From Bathymodiolus brooksi (Eukaryota; Mollusca; Bivalvia; Mytilida; Modiolidae), in assembly GCA_963680875.1 (NCBI GenBank), contig OY804580.1, positions 110,921,534 to 110,985,533 of the forward strand: a stretch of DNA of 64,000 bases. Reading direction: 5' to 3'. Below the pieces are notes generated by a model that made no database searches, was not told the DNA's origin, and was given only the letters and a program-made list of their open reading frames with translations. Below, in pieces: positions 1 to 12,700 of the stretch. Position numbers and translations under genes: made by a program. How positions within the stretch are numbered: position 1 is the first letter of the stretch; each line of letters starts with the position of its first letter.

Positions 1-643
1 AATGGAAAACGCAGAATTAACTGTAGAATAAATTATAACTAATCTGTGTATACAAACTTAAATAAAAACCTACTGCACAAAATGGTAAACTTAGTACATA
101 TCTTAGGCTAAAAAACTAAATTTGGAACTGACAAAATGTTGAAACCTTATTTATTACTTTAAAAAAGGAAAGTTATTATCAAAATTCCGTATTCTTAAAA
201 TCGAAACAGGTAGTTTCTATAAACCTGTTATTCCTTAGATCAAAAAATTTGTGACGGCAAAAAAATTCAAATTATTTTGGATTTTAAATGTAGAGGTACA
301 AATATCCTATCATATGGTTATGTTATTTTTTGTTTGAATCTCATTTTATCATTGCATCTCATAACTGTCAATTAATGATATAAAGCCATTTAATATATTA
401 TTTCTTACAAGTACATATTATATACATTTAGTCGTTGCTTCTCTTATGAAAACGGGAAACTGGAATCGATCGATAAATCCCAGTAATTATAAAACTATTA
501 TCGCCCCTGGCAAATTTTGACAGATCAACAGAGGTCGCTACGAAAACCACAACGGGAGTGTGCACTTTTACAAAATGTGACTGGTCATTTCTCAATGAGG
601 GAATAAGTTGTTGCAATTATGATAAACAAGTTTAGTTAATAAT
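1..643 (+). promoter_or_regulatory. Upstream region and probable 5' UTR of HIP1
   Basis: No coding match is visible here. The 60-bp stretch just before the ATG (about 500-640) is less AT-rich than the rest and may be 5' UTR. A TATA-like run (TATTATATA) lies near 415-424, at a reasonable distance, but it sits in generally AT-rich DNA and may be chance. A 62-codon minus-strand reading frame at 428-616 has no recognisable features and I do not call it. The transcription start cannot be placed from sequence alone. Confidence 0.3.
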
Positions 644-730
644 ATGTCGAACAGACATTTACCGAGAGCAATTGCAAGTAGAGGAAAGACTGCCGTTGAA
701 ATTGAAAGAGAGAATTTTGAGAAAAGTCAG
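644..730 (+). CDS. HIP1: HIP1 exon 1 (start codon, residues 1-29)
   Basis: ATG at 644 opens 29 codons that end exactly at CAG before a GTAAAA donor (phase 0). The encoded peptide ends ...[10 protein letters not shown], which parallels the first exon of human HIP1R (EAEREQFDKTQ). This start is preferred because it gives the expected N-terminal length and the upstream sequence has in-frame stops (TAG/TAA within 631-641). Confidence 0.9.
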
Positions 731-3700
731 GTAAAATACACACCGGAAGTGGAATTCTGTTTACATTTGGCAATACACAAATTCCGTCTTCATTCAGTAG
801 TGTAGTTGACTAATTAGTTATGAATTTTATTGGTATGACCCACACAACATGTAGAAGTAGAAGCAATAGAACATTAACATAGTCCTTGTCAATTTTATAC
901 CATCAAATTATCGATCAAATGTATTTTGAAATACAAATCACAGATGATGATTTTGTCATCCCAAATATTGACGCCCCCTGTCCATCATATTTTAATGTCA
1001 TTTATTCAAATAAAATATTTCAATTCAAAACATATTGATGAAAATGGATTTTTATACTTTATGGACTGGGGTTAGTTTGTAATAGAATGACACCCAACAG
1101 CTGTTTAGAATTGAAATATGATGAGGTATGTCAACTGTACTATATACACATTACTATGCATGTTTTTGTGATGAAGTTATAGCTAATTGTTTGTTACCTA
1201 GGATATATATACATGGAATTGCAGGGTCAGTTGTCCAGTTTTTTTAAATGTAAATGTGTGAGAATAACAGAACTTATAGTATTTTACACCAAACTTCAAA
1301 TTGCACATATAATTTAGACCTAAAGTAGTGAGCTACATGTAACTAGAGTCGAACACTAATTGTGTGAGACTTATTAAATAAAAGGACTTAATTTGTATTT
1401 TGGTGCACTGCCTTTTCATACAAAGAAAAAAAAAAAACAGCTAAGAAGTTATATATAATAAATATAATGTTATGGTATGAAGAATGCATTTTATATAAAT
1501 TTAGGTCCCAGAGTAAATATGTGGTACACACTCATTATATAGACATTGCTGTGTGCATGAATCTGGTCATGGGTACAGCACTACATAATTATGACTAAAA
1601 TATAGTTAATTTCTATTTATTCCTGGAAATATTATTTAAATGACTTTATATTATACTGTACACTAAAGATTGCTGAATCTATAAATGGAAATCATGGAAG
1701 ATTAAACAAAATTGCAGTCTATGAAATTTCATATTTTCCCCCAAAAAACTTGCTGGAAATCAGATCGGAAATGTTACATCATGTAGTGCAATATTTATAT
1801 CAAGATGTGTCATTTGTGATTATTATATGTTTATACATAAAATGAATAAAGTTGACTTTGAAGTACTTATTTGCTTCAAAATATCCTTATAAAATTGTCA
1901 TGTTTACTTAGAAATCATTGGTAAATATTAGAATGATGTTCATAACATCGGTGTCCAACACGGAAAAAATATGCAAGTGTGATGTTTTAGACATAAATTT
2001 TATTGGACCTCGCCCAAATATAAGGTCTACTGGGAAAGAAAAATATCTTGGATGGTTGAATCGTCATGTAAAATACATATTTTAGCGAGTCTATTGGTAT
2101 ATATTGATGACTAGACTATCGCGGTGTCTGGTTGTTATGAACAATACAAAGTGATGTAACTTCATTAACAAGGTCCTGCCCCATATTACGAAATGGAATA
2201 TTTCAGTACACACAATAGTATGACGTAGTTCCCATATTGATGACATCCTGTAATTACACACGGAGATGTGATGACATACACAACTGTTGTGTCCATGAGT
2301 ATGTGAGACCGGTTATGAACGGAAGGGATCACTAGTTTTAGCTAATTTTCAAGATTTTATTATCACAGTACGGATGTTTATGGCAAAGTTTAGAATTAAC
2401 ACTGTAAATGAATATGATTTTAAGGGTTGCCATCGATGTAGAACGGAGAAATCTTCATCTGCACATCGGAATGACTGCAAAGTGTATCCAGGGCTCACCA
2501 AACCAGGAAAAGTGGGCGACTTCTTCGCCTTGGTTTCAATGAAGTCGCCCAATTTCTGTCAAAAAGCGAAGTTTTAGTCGCCCTGTCAGTCTTTTCAAGT
2601 CAGTATTTTTTTCACCAATAATCATACTTTTTCTTCAATATTCACATAAAAGGAGCTCCCATATCATGTTCTTGAAATGTGACCCATACAGGGTTTGATG
2701 TTCAATATTTTATTCCAAACTCATTAATTGCATCCTTTTAAGATCATCGTTTTTGTGAAAGGTAGGGGAACATGCAGTAGCGGGGAAATAAACGTTAAAA
2801 TTTGGATCAATTTTCGGAAGTCTCCCAGATTTTCCTCACTTCGCCCTTAAGTCAAAAGAGAGAGAAGTCAAGTCGCCCTGTTTTTACTATGTGTGGTGAG
2901 CCCTGAGTGTATCGTGTCCGTAGTTATGAACAAAAAATTATTTCATCACTTTTATTGAAATAATACTTATTTAAAGACAACGAAATCAGAAACATGTGTA
3001 ATATTTTGTCTTAAATTGATTTTATAGGCCTAGATCTTTTTTGTTTCATGACATGGTCTTACTTGATGACGTCATTTATAAAGTGACTGAATTAATGAGA
3101 ATTTTATTGAACAAGATTTTTGTTCATAACAGTGTCCGAATATTTCATGCCTAATATGCAATTTTTTGTAATAAAAAAAACTTTTGCATTGATGATTTTG
3201 TTTTTAAGTTGTCCTTTTCAACAGTATAAAAACAATTTATTTCAATTACCTGTCTTGGTACTGGTAATCGTTGGCAGAAAAAGACACCAATTATGAACAG
3301 AAGAAATTTAAATGTAGGTCATTTCATGGTCAGTAGAGAAAAAACCTGATTACTGATAGCTATGCCCTTCTGGGATAATTTTTTTTAAATATTTAGCTAC
3401 GTTATTAACATGAAAATTTTGTGTAAAAGCTTAAATTAGCATCTTTATTCTTATTATAATGAATTGTCTATGCAAATACAAAGATAAAAAAAACAGGGTT
3501 GATTGTTGTCTAGGCCAGCAATAAAAACAAAACTGCACCTTGCCTTCCCAAAATTTTTCATCAGAAACAAAATTCCCGAATTTTTCTACACGTATATTTA
3601 ACATGAAAGTCAGTATATTTCAGATACTAGGGTCGTGATTGTATGGTAGTTGGATTTGCAACTACCTGTGCAATCAGTGCCTATCACCACTAAAGTTGTG

Positions 3701-6700
3701 AGATCGAACCCGGTTCATGGTGTGGTGTACGCGATACAACATTATGTGATAAAGTTTGTCAGTGACTTGCGACAGGCCGGTGGTTTTCTCCAGGTACTCT
3801 GATTTACTCCACCAATAAAACTGACCGCTACAATATAGCTAAAATATTGTTTTAAGTGGCATTAAACACCATAACCCTAACCCTATTTCAGATACAGTCT
3901 AACCCCATTTGATTAAAATCATATATCTCACCTGCCCCCCCATTACTGAAATGTCATGGTGTGGAACATCTGAGGAAATCCCATTAAGGGTCGTTATATG
4001 CAAGTGATCCCTCTATACCATCCAATGAAAGTGGTGATTGCAAGACTATGAAAGTGTTGCTAAACTGCTTTGTATGATAGAAGCGATCCGATTGTCCGAA
4101 ACAGTTTTTGCAAAGCCGGTGCAGGAGGAACCACTTCTCGACTTGCTCTGATTTTATATTGCCATGTACGGCATAGCCCTTTCTGTAGTAAAATACAAAA
4201 AGAAAACATTTTTGATTGATTGATTGATTTTTGGTGTTTAATGCCACTATCAGCTGATTTTTGGTGTTTAATGCCACTTTCAGCTATATCATGGGGACCA
4301 GTTTTAGTGGTGGAAGAAGCTGGAGTACCCAGAGAGAACCACCGACCATGGACAAGCAACTGGTAAACTTTATCACTTGTGGCTGTGAGTCGAGTGCACC
4401 CTTTTTTGTAATTTACAAAGCCGGGCACGAACCCACACCATATTGGTGATAGGCTTGTATGAGTTGTTAGGTAATCCAACTACCTAACTCATTGAGCCAC
4501 CCAGGCCCTGAAAACATTTTTGAGTACATGTATTAATTAAGTTGTGTTATATTACAGCATGTAGCTATAAGCAAAGCCATCAACACTGTAGAATGTCCTG
4601 TGAAAGAGAAACATGTCAGAAGTATCCTTTTATAAATATAGAGCATCAGTATAACATGGATCACTGTGTCAGTCATTTTATATTGTCTATTACTGTATCA
4701 TTTTATGATTAAAATAACACTGCAGACCCACAGTTAAAGTAGAATGACCATCATGAAATTTTTGATGGATGAATTTTTTAGAAGTAAAAATATCAATCTG
4801 ATTAAATATAATCATGATACACTAGCCCCCTATTATAAGGCCACACCTTCTGTAATGAAATGGTGGCCTTATAAGAGGGGTGGCCTCTCTTGAGGAGGGC
4901 ATTTTAGTAGTATTTTACTCTCTCGATCAGTACATCTGAAATCTGGCCTGATTATAGAAGGAGCCTTATAAGAGTGTGACTACTGTAAATATAATTAATT
5001 AATGTCTGAAACAGTTTTATAGGTGAGCTTTTGATTAACCAATGATAATGATGTTGTCAAAATCTTCTTAGTTGGGTCAATTATTGAAAACCCAAAGAGA
5101 ATACTGAAGTTCAATGGGATGAAAGGTAACATTGCTTTGTTTCAAATGTTGAAAAAGTTTGGTGAATTTATATTTGATTTTTGGCACTAGTGCAGTTTGT
5201 ATTATTATTTAATGTGCTTATCTACACTAGCTGCAATAATGTAGCTCCTGTGACAAACTTGTGTCTCGGCAGAGCTACAACGCGGTCCCATTCGTCACAA
5301 TGGAGCAAAAAAAAAGTTGCAGTTGAGACATAAAAACTCACTATTTACGCTTCAAACATTTCATTATAACAATTACTGATGATCCCAGTCCTTGTTAAAT
5401 CGGTTTGGCTGAGAAATATATGCTTTTCAAAGTTAGCAACAACCTTGTTCAAATTTATCGATCGTTTTCCATAACCGGAAACTACGGAAGGCGGAGCTTT
5501 TCTAAATATGGTAAACATTCCAATCGTAACTACTCGGCCATTCTCGCTACCCTGTTATTTGCAGGGTAGCGAGAATGGCCGAGTAGTTACGATTGGTAAG
5601 CATTCACGCCTAAATCGCCAAATATGGTATCGACATCTAAATAGTGAGGCCGGAAATGACGAAATTCAAAATTTTCAAAGAGGAGATTTTTATTTTGTGG
5701 GAATTACATTCTAAAATACTGGTAGGTGATACAAACTTGTTATAATAATGGACAAAAGGAAAGGTTATGTCTTATTATTGATAAATGCAGGCGTCAGAAG
5801 CTCTGTAAGCGAGTGCAAAAAATCTCGGCGGCTGCTCCATTACGTGTAATGGCATCCCGTTATAACCCTTGCGAGTAAGCGAGCATTTAGGGTTTTATTA
5901 TTAGAACTAATCTACACTAATAGGTCAAAAGTCTTTTAGCATTTAAATATTTCCCTATACAATGTATAGTTCATATAAAACCATTATTCAATTCTTACTC
6001 AATTTTCATGAAATTTTCAGCATTAAAAGCCGAAATAAATATATTTTCTTCTTTTGATAATTTCCATACGATTTTATTTCCACTTTTCCTTTAAACATGA
6101 TTTAAGCCAAATCTTGCTATATACATTGTAGTCATAGAAAATTGTGACATCGAGAATTTAAACTTTATGTTTAAATCATAAATGCTGGTAAATAAAGTTC
6201 GAAAAAAGTACAGTATATGAAAATATTAAAATGTAATAGTGTTATTAACTCTGCTTTTAAAGGTGACAATTTCAAGAAAATCTGATAAGATATAACTTCA
6301 AGGGAATGTTTGAAATTAAGTGGTTTTATATGAAATATATAGGGAAATATCTTAGTGCAGAAAAACTTTTGACCCGTAAATGTATATCTCTGAATTCCAA
6401 TTAATTTTTTTTTAAATTCCATCATATCGATATGTAAGCAATACATCAGAATTTTTGTATTTAGACTTTCTGAACTGGACACAACATAAATCCTTGTAAT
6501 AAGGACTGTATATAGCCATTGTAATTCTACAACACAAAAACTTATAAAGCTGTAAAACTCTGAATTTAACTGTCTGAATTTAACTGTATTGTTAAATTCA
6601 GTAACTGGTTGTCATCTTCAACAACCACTTATAATCTTAACCTCTTTAAATGGGATATGTAAACTTATATTGTAGATGAAACACAATTAAGATACACATT

Positions 6701-9700
6701 ATTTTCTCTATTTCTGTACATTGTTTTATATGCAAAATGTCTAACAAAGGTTATTCCAAAATTAAGTAATTAACCATTTAAATCTGATATTTTTTTACAA
6801 TCTAATTAGATGTAGCTCTGCCTTTTCTGAATTCTTTCGAAATCCCACTCGGGCGAGACAGCATTATGTGATCAAGTTTGTCAGTGACTTACAACAGGTC
6901 GGTGGTTTCTCATGGTACTCTGGTTTCCTCCAACAATAAAACTGACTGCCACAATATAATTGAAATATTGTAGAAAGTGACATTAAACACCATAACCCAC
7001 AACCTTTTCTGAATTCAGGTGTGACATGAAAGACAAGGGGTAGCAATTAAAAATCTATATTTATTACTGATGAAAAGATATTTTACATATAATTTTCCTT
7101 TAATTATTTATATAAATTTTTGCTACATTATTTTGTGGAATTTTTTTCTTTCATTAGATCTACTACTCATGCAATCAAATCCAAGTGTCTGTCCAAAATA
7201 AAATATATTGTCCATGCCCATGGTACATTATCAATACCAATTTTGCATAATGGATTTGTGGAAAGAAAATTGGTCTTGTCACTGAATGGTTTAATTTCTG
7301 TTCATAAAAAAATAATATACAATGTACATTTTTGTACCTAATACATGTTGTATTTTCTTAATAACTTTCTTATCTGTGTGTTATCTATATAAATGTACAA
7401 GTTGCCTCAGTCATGTAAGCTTTAAGTAGTCTGACTAATTGATGAAAATGTATGGGTTTTATCTCAAGGGAGTATGACTCAGTCTGTGTTAAAAAGACAA
7501 AATTGTTTACTTTTTGTCAGAATTTTAATATTGTTTAATTTATTTTGTACCATTAGTTTGCTCTTTTTCTCCTTGGCAGAATGTCCTCCTCAGAATCAAG
7601 ACAAATATTGTGATACAATCACAGACCCTTAGGTTATATGAAACAATTGAAACAAATATTTTCATCTGACTCGGACTGTATAGGGTTGGAACTCCATTCA
7701 TTAACCTCTTTTTTAATGGAAAGTATGAGTTTTAAGCCCCTCAGCCAAAGAAAACAAAATTGTTTACTTTTTCAGAATTTTAATATTGATTAATTTATTT
7801 TGTAGCATTATTTTGCTCTTTCTCTCTCCATGGCAGAATGTCTTCATCCTATTTAATCTGCTGAAAGGAATTAGTCAAACCTGTATATAAAGGCCATTCA
7901 AGGGAAACTGAATATGTGCCCTTTATAAGCAGTTGCCCTTTATATACGGGTTAGAATTATATGCACTTTTCATTAATGTGAAAAATAAGACTGCCCTTTA
8001 TAGACAGTGATTTGCTATATAGAAGTGCCCTTTAAGGCAGGTTTGACTGTATTTGGAATCAAGACAGATATTGTGTTCTATTTGTTTGCAAACAAGCCCT
8101 TAGATTATGTGAAACATTTGAAACAAATCTTTTCATCTGACTCCGACAGTATAGGTTTGGAACTCCATTCTTTAGTCTTTTTATGGAAATTTTCAAAATT
8201 ATGCCAATTACAAGTCTCCTGTACTTTCTTGTAATGAAATAAGACATTGAGCTCAAAATTATTTTAGTCAAATGTTTAAATTCAATAATCATTTAAGTTT
8301 TAAATGCAGACTTTTACAAATGTACAAATGAAATTGCTCTCCTATGAGGAGGAAATTACATGTATGTAAAAGTCATCTTAAGTACTAGCCATGGACATGT
8401 TCTAATATTTGCCATAAAGTATAGTTTTGATGAGTAAATTTAAATTTATATTAACAAATTAAAGTCTATGGATGTGCTACAATAGGGAAATTAAAAAAAA
8501 AGTACTTAAGAACTAAATTTAGCAAAGAAATAGGGAAATGTTTTGTTATTAAAAATATTCAGAACTAGAAATGGGTACACTGCATTAAGGATTATTAAGA
8601 ACTAGCTATGGATGTACAATGTTATTTAATATTTGTCAAGAAGCATCGTTGTGATAAGAAAACCCCAAGGGTCCATGATTGAGAAAAGAGGATTGGTTTG
8701 CAAAAGCAATTACCTACTGTAATGATTGATAGGTGTTTAATGCCAACTTTAGCAATATTTCTCCTACTGTAAAATCATGGACAAATTTTATATCACATTA
8801 GGTTGTATATACACATAGAGTACCCCTGACCACATGATGAAATCCAACTGATTGTATAATATGGATAGATGTCAATCCTACTATCAGATAATCACACCCA
8901 CTGAACCCATTACCTCCCCTCCCCCAGTACATATACATGCATGGGTTAGCATAATATTATATGACAATGTTGTTCTAAATGCATTGTACTATAAAATACA
9001 ATTTCCTTAACCAATTGTTAGCTACAGTATTAGGAACCTTCAAAGATCATGGTGCTGGACTGTACTGGTTAATCGGTGGAAAGCTGCCACTACAGGGAAA
9101 TCCCATCGTGGCCTGGAAATTCCTTCATGTTTTACATAAAATACTGAGAGATGGACATCATCATGTAAGTATTATATACTGTTAAACCTGTTTGTAAACC
9201 TATATGTTGGATCTTTTTATGCCCATGCTGTTAGGCATGTTGGGCATTAAGTTTTACCGATGTCTGTATGTCTGTCCATCTGTCAGTACATTCCACATTT
9301 GGTTTCCACTCAGTGTCTTAAGTTCCCCTTAAACAAATCATTTCAAATTTATACACAATGTCAGGACAGAGATAAAAGTTTCCTCTGACCAACAGATTTC
9401 CTTTTTTTCAAGCAAAATGTCTGAAATGAAATGTGTCAGGCTTGTTCTAAACAGCTAGGGTATTTTGAGTATTATATTGGGAGTTTCCTCTTTTTTCATC
9501 AGTGAGCACTTTCACTGGGGTCAGAGGTCATAAAAGGAAGAGCAAGGCAAAGCCTTTACCACTTCTTCTGTTCTGGAGTTATACCTCTGTTTATTTAGAT
9601 GAAAGCTGGGGTATCTGTGTCCTCTGGACACATTCTTTCATTTTTTCTCAATCTGGCAATCTTCTGACATTTAACAGTAACAATATCTTGTATCAGATTT

Positions 9701-12700
9701 TGTTGAGTACCTCTTAACTATGACCACTTTTCAAGGACATTACACTTAAGTTAAGGGAAAGTTATGAAGTAGAGAGATGTATAATATTTTCTTAATTGTT
9801 ATCACAATTAAAATACAATTTATTGTTAAAACAACTCTTGATTTCATTGAAGCAATTATATATAGAGAAGACACTGTTTTTAGCTTTGTGTACAAACTGG
9901 TACACACCCTACATTTTTGCAGATATTTTGAGTATTTTAATACAGTAGTCCACCATTATAAGGAGTGAGTGAGTGATTGTTGTTTAACACCAACTCAACT
10001 ATATCATGTCGAGAACAAGTTAATTTTCAATGAGACGATGATGATGTCCGCTTTGTACTAGACCAACACGCTTATTTGGATTTTTATAGTGCTAGCTCTC
10101 TGAAACAACAGTCTGATGATAGACATATCACCCACACTGGGACACATTAACCAGATTCCAAGCCAACCAGTATTTGCTCTTTCTCCTTAGCGATGCATGC
10201 TTAGCGGAGAAGCAACAAATACCAATTTTATCGTTTTTGGTTTGACCCGATCTGGGGTGGAACCCACGATCTACCGCACACGAGGCGAGCACGGTAACAA
10301 TTACACCACTGATGTGGTTCCTCTTATAAGGTCATCACCTCTAAGTCTTCAATGAAAAAATGACCTTATAAAAGGGTGGCATCTCTTCAGTTTGGGGGAG
10401 GGGGGGGGGGGAGAGACAGTATAGTAGTATTCAACCATCTCAGTGTATCTGATATCTGACCTGATAAGAAAGGTGGTCTTTGGTAGGATGTGCCTTATAA
10501 GAAAGGGACTACCGTGTTGATTAACTCATGCTCATACATGTATAAGCAGTGAAACAGCAAAAATTAGAATGGGGATCAATTATGGCTTTGGTTAGTGTTT
10601 TAATTCTAGTAATACTTTTATGTAAACTTTATATAACATGTGAAAATTGCCTTTAATATTATGGAAATCTCAATACAGCGTGGGTTCTCGCCCGGCTTTG
10701 TAAAATACAAAAAGGGTGCACTTGACTCGCAGTCGCAAGTGATATAGTTTACCAGTTGCTTGCCCATGGTCGGTAGTTCTCTCCGTGTACTCCGGCTTCT
10801 TCCACCACTGAAACTGGTCACCATGATATAGCTGAAATATTGCTGAAAGTGGTGTTAAACACCAAAAATCAATCAATCAATCATATGAAAATATCTACTT
10901 TAAAATTGCAGGCAATTCCAGACTCTTATAAGCATCATACCACCTTGATAGAAATGGGGAAAATGTGGGTAAGTATAGACATGTTATTTAAGGAAATATG
11001 TGTAAATATGATTAAAATATTAATAATTTCTTTATTTACATAATAATATGCCCATGTGGGTCAAGCAAATACAAATACAAACAAACAAAACATAGAAACA
11101 TTGAAAATTACAATTTGATCATAATATAGGATACACAAAATAAATCCTATTAACTAACATTATATTTTTCACATGTCATACCTTTGACCGACAAGGACCT
11201 CATTTTTGCAATTCTGTAGATTGCTTTATAAAGTCTCCTACTTCTGCCAAAAGTTCAGAATTTGCATCTAACAAAATTTTTATTTTATTTAATGGTATTT
11301 CTTCAATAAAGTCTGGTTTGTTTAATATTATTTTGTTAAATAAATTGTTTCTAAGAGAGTGGTTGGCTGTGCATTTTAAGAAAAAGTGGTATTCATCCAC
11401 AGGCACTTGTTTCATACAAAAAATATATGCCCCATCCTCTTCCTTACTTCAAGGTAAACATCTGCCCTTTACCCCTTCCCCACTTCGCCTCAATATTTTT
11501 CGCTTATTTGTGATCCTTTCGCCGACCCAATTATATCGTTACACTCCCGAGATATTTCTCTTTTCAATTGCCACATTTAAATATAAATACCGGGCCCCCC
11601 TCAGACGAATTGGACAAGAATATTCAGCGAGAGTCACATTTTCTAATTTTCAGTCACTGAAACGGATACAATCAATTTCCTAATATTATATAAGTTTCGA
11701 ACTTCTGGGTTCTTAATCATCATTTGTATATTACTTCTGAGTTCATTTTTGAGATTTGTGATAACTATTGCTTCCCTGTAAGTACTTTTATTATATTTTA
11801 TATAATTTCTTGTTTTCCAAATTACCCATTTTAATATACAAATTACTAAATTCATTAAAAGTAGATTTTCAGTTATTTCTCCCTCATACACCCCAATGAT
11901 TAAGTTTTCCTCAACAAGTACTATATTTTTTTCAAAAATGCTATTAAAAATGTGTTTTAATTCATCTAAGACATGTTTAATTTTATGACACCTGTAAAAC
12001 AAATGCATAAGGGACTCTATTTCATTTTTACAAAAATGACATTGACCATCTGATTTTCCCATTTTTTGTAATCTATATTCTGAATAGACAATGTTATGCA
12101 AACATTTCCATTGGAACTGGATAATGCTTTGTTTACATTTAATCTTGTTCAGTATATACCAAATTGATATCCAGTTAAATTTCTTTTCATAAATTGTATC
12201 CCATTTGAATTGACATTTTGGCATAATTGGTTTACGTATTTCTTTCTGGATATTCTTCAGTTTCAGCTCTTTTGGAACAATGATTTTATTATTATGATTT
12301 CTAATATTCAAATTACTATCTATTTTTAAACCTAATGATTTTTTTATCTTTTCGTTATCATCGGATTTTAATTTCTTAACAACATTTTCTGGTATTGATT
12401 TTTTTATTTTTGCCCATTCTGATATCCAGTTCCTTTTATCATCCAGTCTATTAAATATAGTCTGGTAAATCTATTTTTTAGTGAGAATAGAACTTTTAGT
12501 CCTTTCTTGCTCAGCTCTTGTGTAGTCTTTTTGACACTACCCTTGAAATCAATGACATTGCCAAGGAAATTGTATTCTTTGGTCGCAGTCAAAAGAACAT
12601 TTTTGTAATAAAAGTTAGGGAAGGGTGATTGTGTGTTCTGAAAAATCATCACCTTTGTCTTTTTCATATTAACGGTCAGTTGCCAGTCATAACAATATTT

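Noticed and set aside
4060..4479. 139-codon minus-strand frame
   Set aside because: It coincides with a family B SINE and has no protein-like features.
11318..11683. 121-codon plus-strand frame
   Set aside because: It lies antisense to LINE remnants that have clear protein matches on the other strand.
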